A stretch of DNA of 64,000 nucleotides from Brevibacillus reuszeri (GTDB lineage Bacteria > Bacillota > Bacilli > Brevibacillales > Brevibacillaceae). Position numbers and translations under genes: made by a program. The stretch is taken from contig NZ_BEXF01000015.1 in assembly GCF_002897295.1 (NCBI RefSeq), forward strand, positions 1-64,000, written 5' to 3'. Below are positions 52,069 through 61,136 of the stretch, in pieces (position 1 is the stretch's first letter; the number at the start of each line of letters is the position of its first letter). The notes below the pieces were generated by a model. It worked only from the letters and a program-made list of their open reading frames with translations. It was not told the DNA's origin and did no database searches.

Positions 52069-52120
52069 TGGGCTGAGAAAGATTTACTCTGTCAGAGTCA
52101 AATGTTTAGGTTTTCGCTTT

Positions 52121-52567
52121 TTAGAATGGCAAATCGTCATCTGAAATATTGATTGGTTTTCCTTGGTCTCCAAAAGGATCAAAGGGATTCGATCCTTGAC
52201 TAGAATGCTGCTGCTGATCCTGATCATACCCTGATTTATCATCCCTTTTCTGAGGGCCACGTAGAAACTCAACATTTTCTGCTACTACCTCCGTGACATA
52301 AACCCTTTTCCCCTCTTTGTTATCATAGGAGCGGGTTTGCATGCGTCCTTCAATGGCAGCTTGTCTTCCTTTCCTCAAATAGCTAGCACAATTGTCCGCA
52401 AGCTTTTGCCATGCTACAATGTTAATGAAATCCGTTTCCTGTTCGCCTTGCTGATTTCTTCTTGGCCTATTAACGGCAACTGTAAATGTACAAACAGCTA
52501 CCCCGTTTGGCGTGTAGCGAAGATCAGGATCTTTTGTCAAGTTGCCGATCAAAATGACCTTGTTCAT
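52121..52567 (-). CDS. ssb: single-stranded DNA-binding protein
   Basis: 148 residues from ATG behind GAGGGAGGAG. MNKVILIGNLTKDPDLRYTP opens the OB-fold; FTVAVNRPRRNQQG, FINIVAWQKLADNCASYLRK and EGRMQTRSYDNKEGKRVYVT follow. A Gln/Asp-rich linker leads to the conserved acidic tip ISDDDLPF that recruits repair proteins. It coats single-stranded DNA in replication and transfer. Likely a plasmid or phage paralog of the host SSB. Expressed behind family A leader copy 3. Confidence 0.92.
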   Translation of the reverse strand: MNKVILIGNLTKDPDLRYTPNGVAVCTFTVAVNRPRRNQQGEQETDFINIVAWQKLADNCASYLRKGRQAAIEGRMQTRSYDNKEGKRVYVTEVVAENVEFLRGPQKRDDKSGYDQDQQQHSSQGSNPFDPFGDQGKPINISDDDLPF

Positions 52568-52624
52568 GGATATCTCCTCCCTCAAATGAATTGCTTTTTT
52601 ACTCCGTAGGTTTGCTCCCGAACG

Positions 52625-52708
52625 CAAAAAAGCCCAGTGACAGGGATAGACTGATTGTCTAATCCAAGCCACCAGGCTCATCATTACGAACTCCGAAAAA
52701 TTCCGGAT
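52625..52708 (-). promoter_or_regulatory. family A leader RNA, copy 3 of 4 (upstream of ssb)
   Basis: Minus strand: TCCGGAATTTTTCGGA (52707-52692); 13 nt including GTTCGTAA; AGCC-TGGT-GGCT; overlapping terminator AGCC...GGGCT (52678-52631) with inner stem GGAT-AGAC/GTCT-ATCC, then T6. Confidence 0.7.
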
Positions 52709-52842
52709 AAAAAGAGCTAAAATTGCTCAATAAATAGAACAAACTTACAAACTAATAACTTAACGTTAGTGTACCATTTATTATCAGAAATTGGAAGAGT
52801 AGATCATTAAACTATCCGTATCCCAACGATAGATTCCTTTTG

Positions 52843-54318
52843 TTACAGTTTTCTATTTTTCTTAATCCACTCAATTGCTTCCGTGATCGTATACTTAACC
52901 AGTCCACTCGATTGCGAAATGAGTAGACCAGCTCTAAACAGGCTTCCAAGAGCTTGCTCCGCGCTAATAGTTGGTTCTTTCTCTACAAGTTCAAACAGCT
53001 GCCGTTTCCAGATCTCGGAGGTTGTTTGAATATAGGCTTCACCTTGAAAACGTTTATTTGCAAACTGTGATAAAAGTTTACTTCTTTTCTTATCCTCGAC
53101 AGGTGGTTCCTTCTCTACTGTTGGTTGAGGAGTTTTGGGAGTTGCTGACCAACTGTCGGGATTTAAACCAGCTACCACGCGCTGAATTCGCCTCTGATCG
53201 TCCCTTTTAATTTGCTCAGGTGATCTTATATCCACTATTTCTAAAGATGGCTTAAACGGCCTCCTGTGCCGATCCTGCGATCTCTTCTTATGAAATGCAG
53301 CTAGACGTTCCAGCTCCTTGTCTTTTTTCCTTCTCTCCGCTTCTTTCCGGATCCGCTCATTCTCGCTCTCAGCCACGAACATGATCAAGTCAGCATGGTA
53401 CCCATCATAGTATTCACCTTCATTTTTCTCTGAGAAAGATAAGAGCTGGCTACCTTCGTCCACTTTGAAAAAGTCACTAAACGGAATAGAAATCTTTCCA
53501 AACGGGAGATAGGCCCAACCACTATTTTGGATATTTAGGTGCCTCGCAATATGACCAATCTTGTCATTCACATCCACATACAAGATACTTTGAACTTCAA
53601 ATGGGTGAAGATCAAAGCGGATAAAGTCTCTTAGAAATCTTCCCTCTTCTTCTCTGTACAACGTATTCATAAAATCTTGCAATTGTACGTCCTGTTTAGT
53701 TTTGGTTACAAGATCCATTTCTGATTTATACAGCGACATATAATTCTTATCTTTTAAACTCATCCAGCTCTCATCGATGAAAAAGTATGAAATAAACCCG
53801 TGTTGAGCGTATGACTGTACCCTATCTAGCAGGTCACGATGGTATTCATCGCTTCCCTTTAATCCAGTAATGAAATCGATGGCCAGCTCTCTTCCGTCCG
53901 CTAGTTGAACCACGAGATCGGGTATGCACTTGAGCTTTTCACGGTAGGTATATCCATCTCTAATGGTTGCATGTAGGGGTAAGTAGATTCCTTCCAAGTA
54001 GGTGCGAATAATTTGTTTTCCGACACGAAATAAGGAATCATTCTCCACTTCTCTGGATTTTCGATAGCGGGGATAGTTGTCACTTCCTGGACATGTGACT
54101 CCTTTGTAGTGCCTGAAGAAACACACTTTATCTTTGTTTAATACCATCTCGACCGGTTCACCGCAGCATTGACAGAACAACAATCGCTTCTTTTGATGCT
54201 TTCTATATTTATCATCCAGCATTTGATAAATAGTTGGCCAAGTATATCCGTTACTGACAAGCTCTGCCCGCTCCAATTGAATATCGATCATGCCATGAAT
54301 CCAGTTTGCCACTTCCAT
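52843..54318 (-). CDS. CoiA-like protein with PD-(D/E)XK-type core
   Basis: 491 residues from ATG behind GGGGGAGGG. FCQCCGEPVEMV, then CFFRHYKGVTCPG, is the zinc-binding start typical of CoiA. LKCIPDLVVQLADGRELAID gives the P-D...D-x nuclease core, with the final Glu/Lys less clear (DFITG). A charged helical region, about 325-365, and a C-terminal winged-helix-like part (ISAEQALGSLFRAGLLISQS) follow. CoiA helps in DNA uptake in competent Firmicutes; a plasmid role is not known. Confidence 0.55.
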   Translation of the reverse strand: MEVANWIHGMIDIQLERAELVSNGYTWPTIYQMLDDKYRKHQKKRLLFCQCCGEPVEMVLNKDKVCFFRHYKGVTCPGSDNYPRYRKSREVENDSLFRVGKQIIRTYLEGIYLPLHATIRDGYTYREKLKCIPDLVVQLADGRELAIDFITGLKGSDEYHRDLLDRVQSYAQHGFISYFFIDESWMSLKDKNYMSLYKSEMDLVTKTKQDVQLQDFMNTLYREEEGRFLRDFIRFDLHPFEVQSILYVDVNDKIGHIARHLNIQNSGWAYLPFGKISIPFSDFFKVDEGSQLLSFSEKNEGEYYDGYHADLIMFVAESENERIRKEAERRKKDKELERLAAFHKKRSQDRHRRPFKPSLEIVDIRSPEQIKRDDQRRIQRVVAGLNPDSWSATPKTPQPTVEKEPPVEDKKRSKLLSQFANKRFQGEAYIQTTSEIWKRQLFELVEKEPTISAEQALGSLFRAGLLISQSSGLVKYTITEAIEWIKKNRKL

Positions 54319-54553
54319 CGCAAACCCTCCCCCGACATCAGTAAACACTTCCAATATATCACATGATTAGCGAGAGAGAGGAATAATTGGTGTCAGGATA
54401 AGATAAAGTGAAGCCTCCTTTTTTTCCTAGTTGAATGTGTAAATTTACTTCTTCTAGTTGGATGATTGTTTTATTAAAACATTTGTTATTTTCTTATCTC
54501 TTTTTGAATTGTCTTCTGAGAACTTCGTTTTATTATGTATTCATTAAATTAAC

Positions 54554-54608
54554 CAAAAAAGCGGCCACCTCTGACTTTAAAGTAAAGCCTTTGGTTAACC
54601 GCTTTTTT
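54554..54608. terminator. terminator between genes
   Basis: AAAAAAGCGG and CCGCTTTTTT, with further TAACCAAA/TTTGGTTA pairing. Confidence 0.6.
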
Positions 54609-54660
54609 ATAGAAAATCACTGTCTCTTCAAATTTCATTGATCCATATGTCTTTTTTGGA

Positions 54661-56760
54661 TTAAAGAGCGAACTTTAGGGTTGAAAATGAATCGTAATCA
54701 CCGGATTGAATGCTTCCGAATGACAGAAGACGTTCTAATGAGCTCTTTTTAGATGTTTTCGGACTAGTTAACATATAAATTAAGCCAAATGACAGGAATG
54801 AAGATCCGTAAATCATTGCGAAATTCCGATTATAGGCTGTCGTCAAAAGCGCCCCGAAGATTTCCAATAATGACTTGCGTTTCTTTTCAAAATTTACAAA
54901 CCCTTCTTTAAGCAGTTCATCATCTGTTCCAAATGAATACTTGATAACAGCCTCAAAAATGTTATGGCACACCATGCTTTCATTAAAGACGCCAAAATGG
55001 AATGGTGTACATGTAATGCGCGTATAAACAGCATCCTTTGGAGCCTCAATTCTAGCAAGGGGAGTCCTTTTTCCATTTATCATTGTCTTGTAATCGCAGT
55101 CTGATTCATATAAATTTATTGGTCCAGCCCGCAAAGCGGACTCAGTTCTGAATGCTTGCGTTTGGCTTTCGATTATCGATCCACCTAAATCAAGCAATAA
55201 TTTCCCAATATGACCTGATCGAGCAACACGAGTTAGCGGCTTGATTTTACTCTCCAATATGATGACATGATTTCCTATGATACATATACCATCTGATTCT
55301 GCTTGTATTCCGTTGTACACATAATTTCCCGAATATACTCGCTCGCCTAAATGAGTTGCCATCCATCCTTGGATAAATTGTTCGAATACAGTACCCCAAT
55401 TACTCGGATGACCCAATAATCCCTTGATCTTATCATAAAGACCAAAACAATCTATTGATGGCAGGGGCATAAAATACTCAAGGTCTGTTTGAGGGACTGG
55501 TACAAGCCATTCAGAATCTGCATCAATACCCATAACCTTCAGTGGATGAGAAAAATTTGAGTTTAGGTTTTTGTTACAGGATAGACTGGATAAATAAGTG
55601 ATTACCTCCTCCCTTGAAACCTTTTTACGGAGTCTCCTGCACAACTCTTCTACGGTTAACCGGGGCAATGGATCATTCTTTTTCAACGCTGTAATCGCGA
55701 TCGTTAATATCTCTTTTGAAATTGTAATGACCGCCTCTTTATCAATCCCTATAATTTCCTTTACCTTCTCCCGATATGAATCCAATATAACATCCAACAT
55801 TTCTATGGTGCTTTCTGGAGGATACTGCATATCCTTGTATAGTGCATCGTGAAATACTGCCTTTTGAAAATATGGAACCGGATCATTAAGAAACATTAAT
55901 TTAAACTGATTATCTATCCGATAGTCATACAGATCCAATAAAACACTTGAAATGTTTTCAATGGCTTCTAGTGTTTCTGGGAATCCTTTTCCTTCTGACA
56001 CATCGGTAGAGGTTACTATCTTTAGTGCAAGATGGTAGAGGAACTTTCGTGTTAGTTTTTCCGAACAATTAAACATCTCCGTAGATGAATCAAAAGTTTT
56101 TTTATACTCAGATAACATATGGTTCATGAACTTCAAAGGACCATACCTTCTGATTCTGTCCTCTAAGCGTAAGAATAATATAGCTACTACCTCTTCTCGG
56201 TTCAGTAAAATACCCTCTTTGATACATCCACTAGATACATATTTTTCCACATACAACACAGTATCTACATATCGCTTAATCTCAGGAGAATTCTTTTTGC
56301 TATATTCAAAGTGATTCATATTGCTATGGCGCCGACGTCTTACGTATGTTAAATAAACCGACAGAATGATTATCTTAACAAGTTCACAAGAGGATACCTC
56401 TTTTCCCCTACTGTCTTCAATATCCTTACTTGGACGAACGAAATCTAAAAAGTCCCCCATATGATTCCAAATATGAATTACATCTTTTTCGAACTTCATG
56501 TGTTGGTACAAGTAATACCTTTGTAATTCCTCAATTTTTTCTCGAAACATACGAGTGTCAACTTGGATAGTTCTTCTTTCCAGTCTGCTTTGGAGAACAT
56601 CATATATTTCATCAATGGACCTGTGATCTTTATTCGCTGGTTGTATACGAAAAAAATAATATAGTTCATCTAGCCCAGGCTTCTCGGAACTAAACCGAAG
56701 GCGCTTTTCAGTCCGTTGAATTAATGCTTCTATAAAATGAGCGATTTCTTTTACATTCAT
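54661..56760 (-). CDS. large protein with PD-(D/E)XK nuclease-like C-terminal part
   Basis: 699 residues from ATG behind GGAGGG. Residues 1-460 are mainly helical and unassigned. GTVFEQFIQGWMATHLGERV, then GIQAESDGICI, then VIILESKIKPL (about 510-545) fit a restriction-endonuclease-like core: E in helix 1, D of ESD and E-x-K of LESK. Such single large genes occur in phage defence. It stands alone between terminators. Confidence 0.5.
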   Translation of the reverse strand: MNVKEIAHFIEALIQRTEKRLRFSSEKPGLDELYYFFRIQPANKDHRSIDEIYDVLQSRLERRTIQVDTRMFREKIEELQRYYLYQHMKFEKDVIHIWNHMGDFLDFVRPSKDIEDSRGKEVSSCELVKIIILSVYLTYVRRRRHSNMNHFEYSKKNSPEIKRYVDTVLYVEKYVSSGCIKEGILLNREEVVAILFLRLEDRIRRYGPLKFMNHMLSEYKKTFDSSTEMFNCSEKLTRKFLYHLALKIVTSTDVSEGKGFPETLEAIENISSVLLDLYDYRIDNQFKLMFLNDPVPYFQKAVFHDALYKDMQYPPESTIEMLDVILDSYREKVKEIIGIDKEAVITISKEILTIAITALKKNDPLPRLTVEELCRRLRKKVSREEVITYLSSLSCNKNLNSNFSHPLKVMGIDADSEWLVPVPQTDLEYFMPLPSIDCFGLYDKIKGLLGHPSNWGTVFEQFIQGWMATHLGERVYSGNYVYNGIQAESDGICIIGNHVIILESKIKPLTRVARSGHIGKLLLDLGGSIIESQTQAFRTESALRAGPINLYESDCDYKTMINGKRTPLARIEAPKDAVYTRITCTPFHFGVFNESMVCHNIFEAVIKYSFGTDDELLKEGFVNFEKKRKSLLEIFGALLTTAYNRNFAMIYGSSFLSFGLIYMLTSPKTSKKSSLERLLSFGSIQSGDYDSFSTLKFAL

Positions 56761-56875
56761 ATCTATCCCTCCAATCTTCATTGATCGCTTGACGAGTAAC
56801 ACTTGTAAATTTTGGTTGTGTTTAGTATCGCATGGACCTAAACCACTTTACAGGGCAAAAGTATTACAACATAAA

Positions 56876-56913
56876 AAACAGAATCGGAGTAACGGGAATA
56901 ACCGATTCTGTTT
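56876..56913. terminator. bidirectional hairpin
   Basis: AAACAGAATCGG and CCGATTCTGTTT around 14 nt. Confidence 0.7.
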
Positions 56914-57027
56914 CTTTGAGTTTTTTTCTCAATTCTCGAAACCAACAGGCAGTTTTTTAGTTTATGAGCAACAATGTGCTATTCTCACTGCTTTTTTTGA
57001 AGAGAAATGGCTTGACCTCGACGATAT

Positions 57028-57471
57028 TTATTGCACCTTGTAACCGTATTGCGCCACAACCCACTTGGGCAACTCCATGCGAACAGTCATCAAAGGATTT
57101 ACAACCTGACAAATCCGCAAATCACCAACGAGGGAAAGAAGCATTCCAGCTTCTTCTGACGGAAGCCCTACCTTCTCTACCAAGAAGCTATGCATATGAA
57201 CAGTCGCCATTTTTGCAGCATCGTGCTGTACTCAAAGGTCAGCGCTTGCCGCTCCCGATGTTGAGCGAAGGTGAGCATGTGATGATGATTGCTTCCGGGC
57301 AATATGGACTGCAAGCGCATTATAGCTGGTTCCGTGCTTTATCTGCCTGTGAATGTCCCGGGAGCTCTCTGGTCGATGGGAGATTTGCATGCGGTCATGG
57401 CAGATGGCGAGATTGTCATTTGCGGTTTGGAGATTCCCGATGAAGTGTCAGTTGACGAGCATACCTCCTGA
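57028..57471. pseudogene. acetamidase/formamidase gene broken by inversion
   Basis: Plus strand 57289-57471 reads LPGNMDCK, then VLYLPVNVPGALWSMGDLHA and VMADGEIVICGLEIPDEV, the central part of FmdA/AmdA-type amidases. Minus strand 57210-57028 reads EAGMLLSLVGDLRICQVVNP, then LMTVRMELPKWVVAQYGYK, the C-terminus of the same family. The two pieces now face away from normal order, so an inversion and loss of the N-terminal part broke the gene. Confidence 0.7.
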
Positions 57472-57588
57472 AAGAGTATTACGAACACTTTAATTCGGTA
57501 TATTTTTCGATATCATCTGTATTTTAACACTCTGAAGTTGAGGACGGAGCAAGATGCTCCGCCCTTCGATGGGTATTGGACAACTTTT

Positions 57589-58650
57589 TTAAAACTCATC
57601 TGGATTCAATTCTTGAGTAGTAATCTCCTTAACTTCAAAATTTGAAGGAATCTCATCCGCATCGAGTGAAAATGTAAAATCAATTCTATGGACGAGTGAT
57701 TTATTGCCCATATTTAAACCTTCTGTTATTTGCATAGATACGTCATGTGTTACTTGAACTACTCCATAAATAACAACCTCATCCCTGTACACTTCGCGCT
57801 CAACATCAATCATTTTCATTTTATAAATTGGGCCCGTTTGCACTTCTATAAAGTTAAGAAACAGCTTATATCTATCCACCGCATTCAGATGATCAATATA
57901 GAAGGTAATCTCATCATTAATAGTTTCTGTAAAATACTCCTTTAGTAAATCATCAATGTAGTCTAAGCTTTTAACCTTTTTACTACTACCAAGTTCTATT
58001 AATCTTTCAAAATAAGCTTCCTCTCTTGCTTCCTCTGTCGCTTCCGAAATTAATTTACTTTCAGCTGTCATGAATGCTTCAATTGATAAATAACCCTTAA
58101 TTCGTCTAGTATCTTCAAGTAAATCTTGATGAAGGTCAGTTTTTTTGGAATTAAAAAACTCCGATGAGTTATTAGTAATAAAAAAGCAATTACTTAAACT
58201 CTTCTCCTCTACAAAATGTGCATAAGACAACCATATGACAGTATCCTTGAACTCCTCTTTTCCATCTGCAAATGGCTTTTTATTATCAAGCGCCCTATTT
58301 ACTATCTTAGAGTATATATCAAATTGATTGTGTTCAATGATTTCTAATATCCCTAATTCTTGTAACTCGTTATAAAAGGCTATAAGCTCCTGAACATAGA
58401 TCTCATCTTCCTGAAGAGTAAACTCTGGCCTTGAAGGCAATATCTTTATCAGATATCCATAAGCTGAAGAGTATGCTCTTCTCCTCTTTTTTACTTCTCG
58501 CCTGTAATTTTTAATTGTTTCTTTATAGACGACTTCAGACAAATAAAGCCTTCCATTAATAGTTTTGAGTGTATTAAGAAAATTACGTTCAAAATTCCCT
58601 GTGAAGTACGGATCGGAGAAAAGGATATTTGAATCAAGGAAAACGTTCAC
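57589..58650 (-). CDS. PIN-domain (DUF4935-type) putative RNase
   Basis: 353 residues from GTG behind GGGGG. VNVFLDSNILFSDPYF has the first Asp, LSEVVYKETIKNY the Glu, EEFKDTVIWLSYAHF another Asp and CFFITNNSSEFF the last acidic/Asn site of a PIN nuclease. The C-terminal 150 residues are alpha/beta and unassigned. It is related in type to the PIN protein at 12218. Possible toxin or defence RNase. Confidence 0.65.
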   Translation of the reverse strand: MNVFLDSNILFSDPYFTGNFERNFLNTLKTINGRLYLSEVVYKETIKNYRREVKKRRRAYSSAYGYLIKILPSRPEFTLQEDEIYVQELIAFYNELQELGILEIIEHNQFDIYSKIVNRALDNKKPFADGKEEFKDTVIWLSYAHFVEEKSLSNCFFITNNSSEFFNSKKTDLHQDLLEDTRRIKGYLSIEAFMTAESKLISEATEEAREEAYFERLIELGSSKKVKSLDYIDDLLKEYFTETINDEITFYIDHLNAVDRYKLFLNFIEVQTGPIYKMKMIDVEREVYRDEVVIYGVVQVTHDVSMQITEGLNMGNKSLVHRIDFTFSLDADEIPSNFEVKEITTQELNPDEF

Positions 58651-58786
58651 AAAATAACCCCCGTTTTCTGTTGTTTGTTTTTCCATTTTCTACCCATTAT
58701 ATCGGAACTTATTGCCTATTCAAATTAGTCGTTAGCTTAAAATGGAGTTTTCAGTTAGACGATCTCTCAATTTGCAGATTTTAGGC

Positions 58787-58852
58787 AACTCCTTAATCGA
58801 TTTATCATTACTAAATGTATGTGATCATCCGTACGCTTCATTGAAAACATCA
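58787..58852 (-). pseudogene. C-terminal remnant of a 59762-60499 paralog
   Basis: Minus strand reads DVFNEAYG, stop, SHTFSNDKSIKELPK, matching DVFNDGYGYSHTFSIGKSIK at the end of the 59762-60499 protein. Confidence 0.6.
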
Positions 58853-58854
58853 AA

Positions 58855-59391
58855 TTATCTATCTCCTTGCATACTACTCAGCTTCCATTCGTTATTTTCC
58901 TCAGTGAAGATTAATTCTCGAGTTCCTGCGTAAGTCTCATCGTTTATCCATACTTCATAATCTGTAAGAAATCGTCCATTTTGGGTTATATCGAAAGACC
59001 TCTGACGGAAAGTACTTCCCTTCATAGGGAATGGAGTGGTTATGGTTTCGTTCTCCACTTTATAAATAAAATTCTCACCCTCCACTGTAGCTTTCTCGGA
59101 AATATATTGTTTGACTTTTTCAGTGTCACCTTTCATCATGGCTCGAAACATTTCCCTTGTCTGTGAATCTATGATATTTCTCAATTCGTAGATTTTCTTA
59201 TTAGTATCATTAATCTGTTTTTCCTTAACTAAAGAGGCTTCAAGTTTTTCGTTTTTGTTTTTCAATTGAGTTATTTCAGCTTCTAACCTCTCAATTTCGG
59301 TTTGATTCGTATTTGTAGTTGTCTCGTTAGAACAAGCGCCCATTACTAAAACGATAATAATAAAAATGATCAGAACGAAGCTCTTTTTCAT
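58855..59391 (-). CDS. lipoprotein with coiled coil
   Basis: 178 residues from ATG behind TAGGAGG. MKKSFVLIIFIIIVLVMGAC is a lipoprotein signal with the lipobox MGAC. Residues about 33-70 are a coiled coil (EIERLEAEITQLKNKNEKLE). The C-terminal 100 residues form an NTF2/SnoaL-like alpha/beta unit (DTEKVKQYISEKATVEGENF; RELIFTEENNEWKLSS). Surface-exposed, function unknown. Confidence 0.6.
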   Translation of the reverse strand: MKKSFVLIIFIIIVLVMGACSNETTTNTNQTEIERLEAEITQLKNKNEKLEASLVKEKQINDTNKKIYELRNIIDSQTREMFRAMMKGDTEKVKQYISEKATVEGENFIYKVENETITTPFPMKGSTFRQRSFDITQNGRFLTDYEVWINDETYAGTRELIFTEENNEWKLSSMQGDR

Positions 59392-59435
59392 TCCAAACCT
59401 CCTATTACATTTAGTTCCAGCTGTAGCTCGGTTTT

Positions 59436-59636
59436 TCAATTACTCATTAAACTATCATCAATAAATATTCTGCGTAGATGATTGTATTCTCGATGTATAA
59501 GCTCTGGAAATAAAAAAACGATCACTCCTCTTTGATTTGCCTGAATCCGGAAAGGAATAGATAAACTCTCCAGCTGCCTCTTTATCGTAGTTGCATTTCT
59601 CCAACTACTCTCAAATATAAATGATATTTCCAACAT
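59436..59636 (-). CDS. 66-residue hypothetical protein
   Basis: ATG behind GTGGAGGG. MLEISFIFESSWRNATTIKR, then GVIVFLFPELIHREYNHLRR: small alpha/beta protein. No family recognised. Confidence 0.45.
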   Translation of the reverse strand: MLEISFIFESSWRNATTIKRQLESLSIPFRIQANQRGVIVFLFPELIHREYNHLRRIFIDDSLMSN

Positions 59637-59761
59637 TATCACCCTCCACTCTCAACATAACATTCCGGCATGGGACAAAAAAAGCAGAGGTGCAATCTAC
59701 TTCATACATAAAGATAAGCTGCTCTATAGAGAGCAGCCTTTATAGAAACCATCTCAAAGCC

Positions 59762-60499
59762 TTAAAGCAATTCCTTAATCGACTTACCAATGCTAAAAGT
59801 ATGAGAATACCCGTACCCATCATTGAAAACATCTAAAATAAGATTGTTACTACTTCTTCGAATACTTTTGAACCCTTTTACGCACAACCTCACATCGTGA
59901 TCCCCAATCAACGTTAATCTATTTCGATCAACTTGGATCGCTTGCACCTGAAATGGTATTGTTTTAACTTCAGATAACCAGTCATCGCAGCAATAGGCCT
60001 TTAGGTGAATGATTGCTCCTACCAATTTATTCAATATCTCTTTTGTTGTTTCTTTACCAGTCAATTCAGGCATTCTTGTCTGCTTGCAATAACAATACTC
60101 TTTTAAAATGAACTCACTTTTCCCGGTTAGGTCCAATTGCGACTTTCTATTATCCTTGCCACTCCCATACTTTACTGTTGAATAGGTAATCGTATGGACT
60201 CCATTCTTCTCTACCAGTGTAGGGTTTTTTCCACTTATACGAATGACCGATTCTTTTGAGGAAATCATGGTCAGCTGAAATGGATTTGAAAAGAGGCCAA
60301 AATGAAGATCTCCAAATTGAATAGGAAGAGAAAAGGATAAAAAATCATCTTGGTAGGATATTAAAGCAGTTTGACCATGGATTCCTAAGTATTCGAGGTA
60401 TTCAAAGAGCCTCCATTTTGAGTAAACAGTAGCCCTCTCCTGATCTTGCTTGGCACTACAAAAGCTATTCGTGAAATGTGCATCCATTGTTAATTGCAT
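59762..60499 (-). CDS. hypothetical protein
   Basis: 245 residues from ATG behind AGAGG. Beta-rich throughout (TALISYQDDFLSFSLPIQFG; RLTLIGDHDVRLCVKGFKSI) with a Cys-Cys pair (YCYC, YCCDDW). Follows the ART-like gene by 25 nt, so likely in one operon under family A leader copy 4. A decayed copy of its end lies at 58787. Confidence 0.5.
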   Translation of the reverse strand: MQLTMDAHFTNSFCSAKQDQERATVYSKWRLFEYLEYLGIHGQTALISYQDDFLSFSLPIQFGDLHFGLFSNPFQLTMISSKESVIRISGKNPTLVEKNGVHTITYSTVKYGSGKDNRKSQLDLTGKSEFILKEYCYCKQTRMPELTGKETTKEILNKLVGAIIHLKAYCCDDWLSEVKTIPFQVQAIQVDRNRLTLIGDHDVRLCVKGFKSIRRSSNNLILDVFNDGYGYSHTFSIGKSIKELL

Positions 60500-60524
60500 A
60501 TTCAAAACCTCTTTCTATTGTAAA

Positions 60525-60860
60525 TTAGTAATAGATTTCTCTGATGACTGCCATATCATAGATAACAAGTTCACACTCCCCCGATGTATAATTCATAGCA
60601 ATAGCGGGGCAATCCTGGCGTTTTATTCTCTTAAACCATGCTTCATTTTCTATCGGGTCCTCCTTCAAATCCTCATATGTCAGGTGGAGAATATGAGCGT
60701 CATCCACTGCAATCCTGATGATATGCGTGCCGAATATCCTTGCTCCTTCTTTAGAAGAACTGAAATATACCCCTTTTCCAAATACCCCTTTCTCAGGAAC
60801 AAAGCCTATTTCCAGAATACTTCCCAATTTCTCAAGTGTTGTTCCGTGATACCACTGCAA
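60525..60860 (-). CDS. ADP-ribosyltransferase (PARP/ART)-like protein
   Basis: 111 residues from TTG behind GAAGGAGG. WYHGTTLEKLGSILEIGFVP has the first catalytic His (HGT) and GVFGKGVYFSSSKEGARIFG the Tyr of the H-Y-E fold, as in PARP-type and small toxin ARTs. A C-terminal Glu (SGECELVIYD) could be the third residue. It may modify proteins or nucleic acids with ADP-ribose. A short stand-alone domain behind a riboswitch-like leader. Confidence 0.6.
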   Translation of the reverse strand: MQWYHGTTLEKLGSILEIGFVPEKGVFGKGVYFSSSKEGARIFGTHIIRIAVDDAHILHLTYEDLKEDPIENEAWFKRIKRQDCPAIAMNYTSGECELVIYDMAVIREIYY

Positions 60861-60891
60861 GTTTTTGCCTCCTTCATATTCGAATAAACAA

Positions 60892-60972
60892 CAAAAAAGG
60901 CCTAGCAGCTCACACGAAAAAACAAGCGTGTAGCCACCGGGCCTCTTACGAATTTTCCGAAGACATTCGGAT
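60892..60972 (-). promoter_or_regulatory. family A leader RNA, copy 4 of 4
   Basis: Minus strand: TCCGAATGTCTTCGGA (60971-60956); 13 nt including TTCGTAA; GCC-CGGT-GGC; overlapping terminator AGGCC...GGCCT (60944-60898) with inner stem CACG/CGTG, then T6. It lies 32 nt before the ART-like gene. Confidence 0.7.
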
Positions 60973-61136
60973 AACTTAATTACAGGAATAGGGAAAAATG
61001 TGTCTTGTTGCTGTCATTTTATCATGAATTCGTTCAATAATGTGTCTTATTTTTACTATTTTGTTCCCTTTTCCTCAGATTTCTTGTTATATAATGGTAT
61101 AGCTTTTGAAAAAAATTTGGGAGTAGGTAAGAGATT

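Noticed and set aside
56964..57443. 159-codon plus-strand open frame
   Set aside because: It overlaps two acetamidase fragments in other frames or strands and has no protein-like pattern.
60892..60972. T-box leader, because of a GGTGGCTACACG phrase
   Set aside because: No stem I or specifier loop, too short, and the phrase is not kept in the other three copies.
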